A DNA stretch of 17,158 bases from CAYRTV01 sp046483285 (GTDB taxonomy: Bacteria; Acidobacteriota; Aminicenantia; Aminicenantales; Aminicenantaceae). Positions 15,160 through 17,158 of this stretch are shown here, in pieces. Made by a program: the position numbers and the translations under genes. The notes beneath the pieces were generated by a model. The model saw only the letters and a program-made list of their open reading frames with translations. It was not told the origin of the DNA and did no database searches. Each line of letters begins with the position of its first letter. The stretch's first letter is position 1. The DNA lies in contig JAWODN010000078.1 in NCBI GenBank assembly GCA_046483285.1, positions 1-17,158 on the forward strand, given 5' to 3'.

Positions 15160-15639
15160 TTATTTTTTCAAAGGGATTTTCGGCTGCTGTCGGCGTAAAG
15201 GATAATCCTTTCGTAAAGGATGCCCTTCAAAACCATCATACATAAACAACCGTTTTAAATAAGGATGTCCATTGAAACGGATTCCGAACATATCGAAAAC
15301 TTCTCTTTCCAGCCAATCGGCGTTCTTCCATAAACCGGTGAGAGAATCAATCACCGGGTCTTCTTCTTTGACTCCGCATTTCAATCTCAATCTTTCATTC
15401 CGTGAAAGCGAAAAAACGTGGTAAACCATTTCGAACCGGGGATTTCGGCCCAAATAGTCTATGCAGGTTAAATCCAAGAGCATGGCATAATCCTGCGGCT
15501 TGTTTTGGAGAAAAGTCATGATTTCAACCAAATCATCTCTGCGGAATTGAAGGACCGTGTCCCCAAACTCCTTTTTTATATCCAGGATTTTTTCAGGAAA
15601 CTTTTTTTTCAGGATTTCGGTAATTTTTTGCTTTTCCAT
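15160..15639 (-). CDS. nuoC: NADH-quinone oxidoreductase subunit C
   Basis: The 30-kDa-type connecting subunit (159 residues) contains LLDLTCIDYLG and the signature WLEREVFDMFGIRFNGHP, then LFMYDGFEGHPLRKDYPL. I chose the ATG at 15639, which has AGGA six bases upstream, over a TTG two codons earlier at 15645. It overlaps the end of nuoB by about 30 bases and is followed after one base by nuoD. Confidence 0.93.
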   Translation of the reverse strand: MEKQKITEILKKKFPEKILDIKKEFGDTVLQFRRDDLVEIMTFLQNKPQDYAMLLDLTCIDYLGRNPRFEMVYHVFSLSRNERLRLKCGVKEEDPVIDSLTGLWKNADWLEREVFDMFGIRFNGHPYLKRLFMYDGFEGHPLRKDYPLRRQQPKIPLKK

Positions 15640-16154
15640 CGCCAATCCTGTTTTTGATTCTGTATTTTATTCTGCAGTTTGACCAAAGCATCCAGAACAG
15701 TTTCAGGCCGGGGGGGGCAACCGGGAATGTACACATCCACCGGAATAATTTTATCGATTCCCTGCAGAACGGCGTAATTGTCATAGATGCCTCCGCTCAC
15801 GGCACAGGCTCCGAAGGCGATGACCCATTTCGGTTCGCACATTTGTTCATACACGGTTTTTAAAACCGGCGCTTCTTTATGCGAAATTGTCCCCACGACA
15901 AACAGCAAATCCGCCTGACGGGGTGAAAATGTGGTCATTCCGACTCCAAAGCGGTCAAAATCCCAATGAGCGCAGGCCGCCGACATGTATTCCATTCCGC
16001 AGCAGGCCGTAATGAAGGGATAATGAAAAAGCGAAAATTTTCTCCCCCAACCTAAAATATAATTAACAGAGGTGGTTATGATGTTTCCCTTCGAGGTCTT
16101 TTTTGTCATAACCTGATCATCTACCTCTCCCACCGAAACGCTCCTTTCTTCCAT
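15609..16154 (-). CDS. nuoB: NADH-quinone oxidoreductase subunit B
   Basis: The PSST-type subunit carries the terminal cluster N2, which reduces quinone. With the longest frame (181 residues) the ligands are the tandem C51/C52 in TACCGMEYM, C117 in FGACAVSGG and C146 in PGCPPRPE. The start is uncertain. The ATG at 16154 overlaps nuoA by 34 bases. A GTG at 16133 has AGGAG seven bases upstream. An ATG at 16109 lies just after the nuoA stop. All keep the functional core. The C-terminal Lys/Gln-rich tail overlaps the nuoC start. Confidence 0.93.
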   Translation of the reverse strand: MEERSVSVGEVDDQVMTKKTSKGNIITTSVNYILGWGRKFSLFHYPFITACCGMEYMSAACAHWDFDRFGVGMTTFSPRQADLLFVVGTISHKEAPVLKTVYEQMCEPKWVIAFGACAVSGGIYDNYAVLQGIDKIIPVDVYIPGCPPRPETVLDALVKLQNKIQNQKQDWRWKSKKLPKS

Positions 16155-16468
16155 GCATAGATGAATCCCGCTGCCAGGATAAAGATATAGACCGCCATGG
16201 AAATGACGGCAGGGCCGCCCAGACTTTTAAATACCAGGGCCCAGGGAAAGAAAAAAACCAGCTCAACATCAAACAACAGAAACAGGAACGCGACTAAATA
16301 AAACTGAATGGAAATGGGATAAATTCTGTCTTGCAAGTAGGGGCTTCCACATTCGAAGGGGGTGTCTTTGACCGGGCTGGATTTTTTGGGGCCGGTTATC
16401 TTATTGATTAATATAAGAATAGTGCCCAAAATTCCGGCAACCAAGAACACCAAAAAGACATCAATCAT
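16121..16468 (-). CDS. nuoA: NADH-quinone oxidoreductase subunit A
   Basis: The 115-residue membrane subunit has three hydrophobic segments and the family motifs FECG, ISIQFYLVAFLFLLFDVELV and FFFPWA. It sits at the junction between the arms. I chose ATG 16468. A TTG at 16480 extends it by four residues, but a likely -10 box (16481-16486) abuts that codon, which would put it ahead of the transcript start. No clear ribosome binding site is seen, so the transcript may be almost leaderless. First gene of the operon. Confidence 0.92.
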   Translation of the reverse strand: MIDVFLVFLVAGILGTILILINKITGPKKSSPVKDTPFECGSPYLQDRIYPISIQFYLVAFLFLLFDVELVFFFPWALVFKSLGGPAVISMAVYIFILAAGFIYAWKKGAFRWER

Positions 16469-16480
16469 GAGATTGGGCAA

Positions 16481-16509
16481 ATTTTATAAAATTAATTTTA
16501 AATTTGCAA
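16481..16509 (-). promoter_or_regulatory. Candidate sigma-70 promoter of the nuo operon
   Basis: On the minus strand TTGCAA (16504-16509) and TAAAAT (16481-16486) are separated by 17 bases in a very AT-rich stretch. The -35 matches consensus at four positions and the -10 at five. The predicted start lies only a few bases before the ATG at 16468. Element B ends 26 bases upstream of the -35 box. Confidence 0.4.
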
Positions 16510-16534
16510 ATACTTTTTAAACCTGACCTATTCA

Positions 16535-16654
16535 TAAAAAAATGGCGATGTTTTCATAATTTCCTTTTTTTCTTATATTTGCATGATTTTTTAGAGAATT
16601 CAATCTTGAACGTTTTTCATTATCCATATTTTCAATTTAATCGCCATTTTTTTA
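16535..16654 (-). mobile_element. MITE-like element B with perfect 13-bp terminal inverted repeats
   Basis: TAAAAAAATGGCG (16535-16547) and CGCCATTTTTTTA (16642-16654) bound 120 bases. Read on the minus strand it aligns with element A (600-718) at both ends and over ~30 bases of the left interior; the centre is diverged and AT-rich. Both copies are followed by TGAATAGGTCAGG on the side facing the downstream gene, here nuoA. No transposase is present. A possible empty version of its surroundings is at 6381-6434. Confidence 0.6.
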
Positions 16655-16796
16655 CCCTACGGGCGGACCGGATCTCACCGCATCTGCCGGGTTGCGGCTC
16701 GTCGCAGTGGAGTGCCACGGCGTCCTCGCCGCAACTCCGACATCTGCGGCAATCCCGGCCCGGTAGAGTCGAGATGTGGCGCGGTGGTTTAGCCGT
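16655..16796. other. Repeat tract ending at an abrupt composition change
   Basis: The tract holds the right flank of element B (GGACCGGATCTCACCGCATC), a hairpin whose arms GTTGCGGC (16691-16698) and GCCGCAAC (16728-16735) pair perfectly, the flank ACATCTGCGGCAATCCCGG, and GCGCGGTGGTTTAGCC (16779-16794), which matches 6584-6600. Directly after that word the sequence becomes AT-rich and coding. No gene of its own is seen. Confidence 0.65.
16691..16763 (+). repeat. Hairpin repeat with conserved 3' flank, copy 2
   Basis: The loop (TCGCAGTGGAGTGCCACGGC then GTC) resembles that of the 6959-6999 hairpin, whereas the stem is entirely different in sequence and still pairs. The following block CATCTGCGGCAATCCCGGCC is the same in both. 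Inside the loop, GTGG-AGTG-CCAC can form a second small stem. Confidence 0.6.
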
Positions 16797-17158
16797 ATAG
16801 ATAGAGTAATAGGAGAGACTCTTTATTTTAGAAATGGAGAAAATGAAAATATCTCCATTGATAGAGTAGTTGTAGGTGGTCAAGATTGTAATATTTCTCA
16901 AAATATTTCATCAGGAATGAACAATTTAGATTTGGGGAATTGTACAAGTAATGTATCTGAATCAACAACTGATGTTGTAGTTTATACTAATGATGGTGTT
17001 TATTCTCAAGAGATGTTTTTGGATTCTGTGAAAAGTTCTAGTGGTAGTGAATCAGAGGGTGGCGATTCTTTTTCCCTTGATTGTTCAACTCTTCCTGGGA
17101 GTTGGAGTGCTGTTCCAGGAAACTCAGAACTAGGAACAGATGATTTCTGTGTTATGAC
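16797..17158 (+). CDS. Partial secreted/pilin-like protein, foreign-looking (DPANN-archaeal type)
   Basis: A frame of 120 codons is open to the window end. It has no recognisable start: upstream it runs into bacterial repeat and meets TAG at 16764. The product contains ISIDRVVVGGQDCNIS, SSGMNNLDLGNC and DVVVYTNDGVYS. This is a beta-rich pattern with paired cysteines like that of pilin-like or surface proteins of Pacearchaeota and Woesearchaeota as I remember them. A Ser/Gly/Glu linker follows, then WSAVPGNSELGTDDFCVM, which resembles the beginning of formylglycine-generating-enzyme-like domains. The DNA is AT-rich (19 of 60 G+C in 16921-16980), with arginine written as AGA, unlike the rest of the window. 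The family call is tentative; coding status is well supported. Confidence 0.65.
   Translation, partial: MDRVIGETLYFRNGENENISIDRVVVGGQDCNISQNISSGMNNLDLGNCTSNVSESTTDVVVYTNDGVYSQEMFLDSVKSSSGSESEGGDSFSLDCSTLPGSWSAVPGNSELGTDDFCVM

Noticed and set aside
16469..16480. TTG start extending nuoA by four residues
   Set aside because: It abuts a probable -10 box and adds no conserved sequence; ATG 16468 fits better.
16504..16800. 98-codon plus-strand frame and antisense frame 16632-16901
   Set aside because: Both run through element B and GC-rich repeats; the antisense one also opposes the convincing coding frame from 16797.

Overview
The window reads as chromosomal DNA of a diderm (Gram-negative type) bacterium. 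It encodes two outer-membrane beta-barrel proteins with signal peptides, a proton-pumping type NADH:quinone oxidoreductase gene set and a bacterial tRNA-Phe. The intergenic spaces are full of short, modular, palindromic repeats of the kind seen in several uncultured lineages. Candidatus Aminicenantes or other Acidobacteriota relatives are only a weak guess, because nothing here is a taxonomic marker.

Layout. Positions 1-751 are a repeat tract ending in a 119-bp element with perfect 13-bp terminal inverted repeats. An AbgT-family transporter (752-2323, +) follows. On the minus strand come tRNA-Phe(GAA), galU and a FadL/OmpP1-type porin gene, with galU overlapping the end of the porin gene. Next is a roughly 590-bp imperfect palindrome without genes (4731-5325). 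A DUF481-like outer-membrane protein gene (5359-6189, -) follows; its start overlaps the end of a 57-residue zinc-finger-like gene. A second repeat tract (6354-7061) leads into a two-gene plus-strand unit: a 46-residue CD1871A-type CXXC protein and a NapH-like membrane polyferredoxin.

From 8128 to 16468 (-) runs one tight operon, nuoABCDEFGHI, followed by an MBL-fold hydrolase gene that overlaps nuoI by ATGA. The genes encode the NADH-oxidising module (E, F, G), the connecting module (B, C, D, I) and only membrane subunits A and H. The antiporter-like subunits J, K, L, M and N are not in the window. NuoG is short but keeps all four iron-sulfur ligand sets that I could look for. A second copy of the 13-bp-TIR element (16535-16654) sits just upstream of nuoA, in the same orientation relative to its gene as the first copy is to abgT.

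The last ~360 bases (16797-17158) differ sharply. They are AT-rich, use AGA for arginine, and hold an open frame with no recognisable start that runs off the window. The predicted protein looks like a secreted or pilin-like protein of DPANN archaea. It is joined directly to a bacterial repeat, so either the assembly is chimeric here or foreign DNA entered at a repeat.

How the genes work together: the Nuo complex moves electrons from NADH to quinone, while the polyferredoxin with its CXXC partner is probably a separate membrane redox module. FadL, the DUF481 protein and AbgT serve envelope transport, and GalU supplies UDP-glucose for envelope or storage glycans. The most unusual content is the repeat layer: paired TIR elements facing genes, a possible empty site, a long foldback and hairpins whose stems covary between copies.
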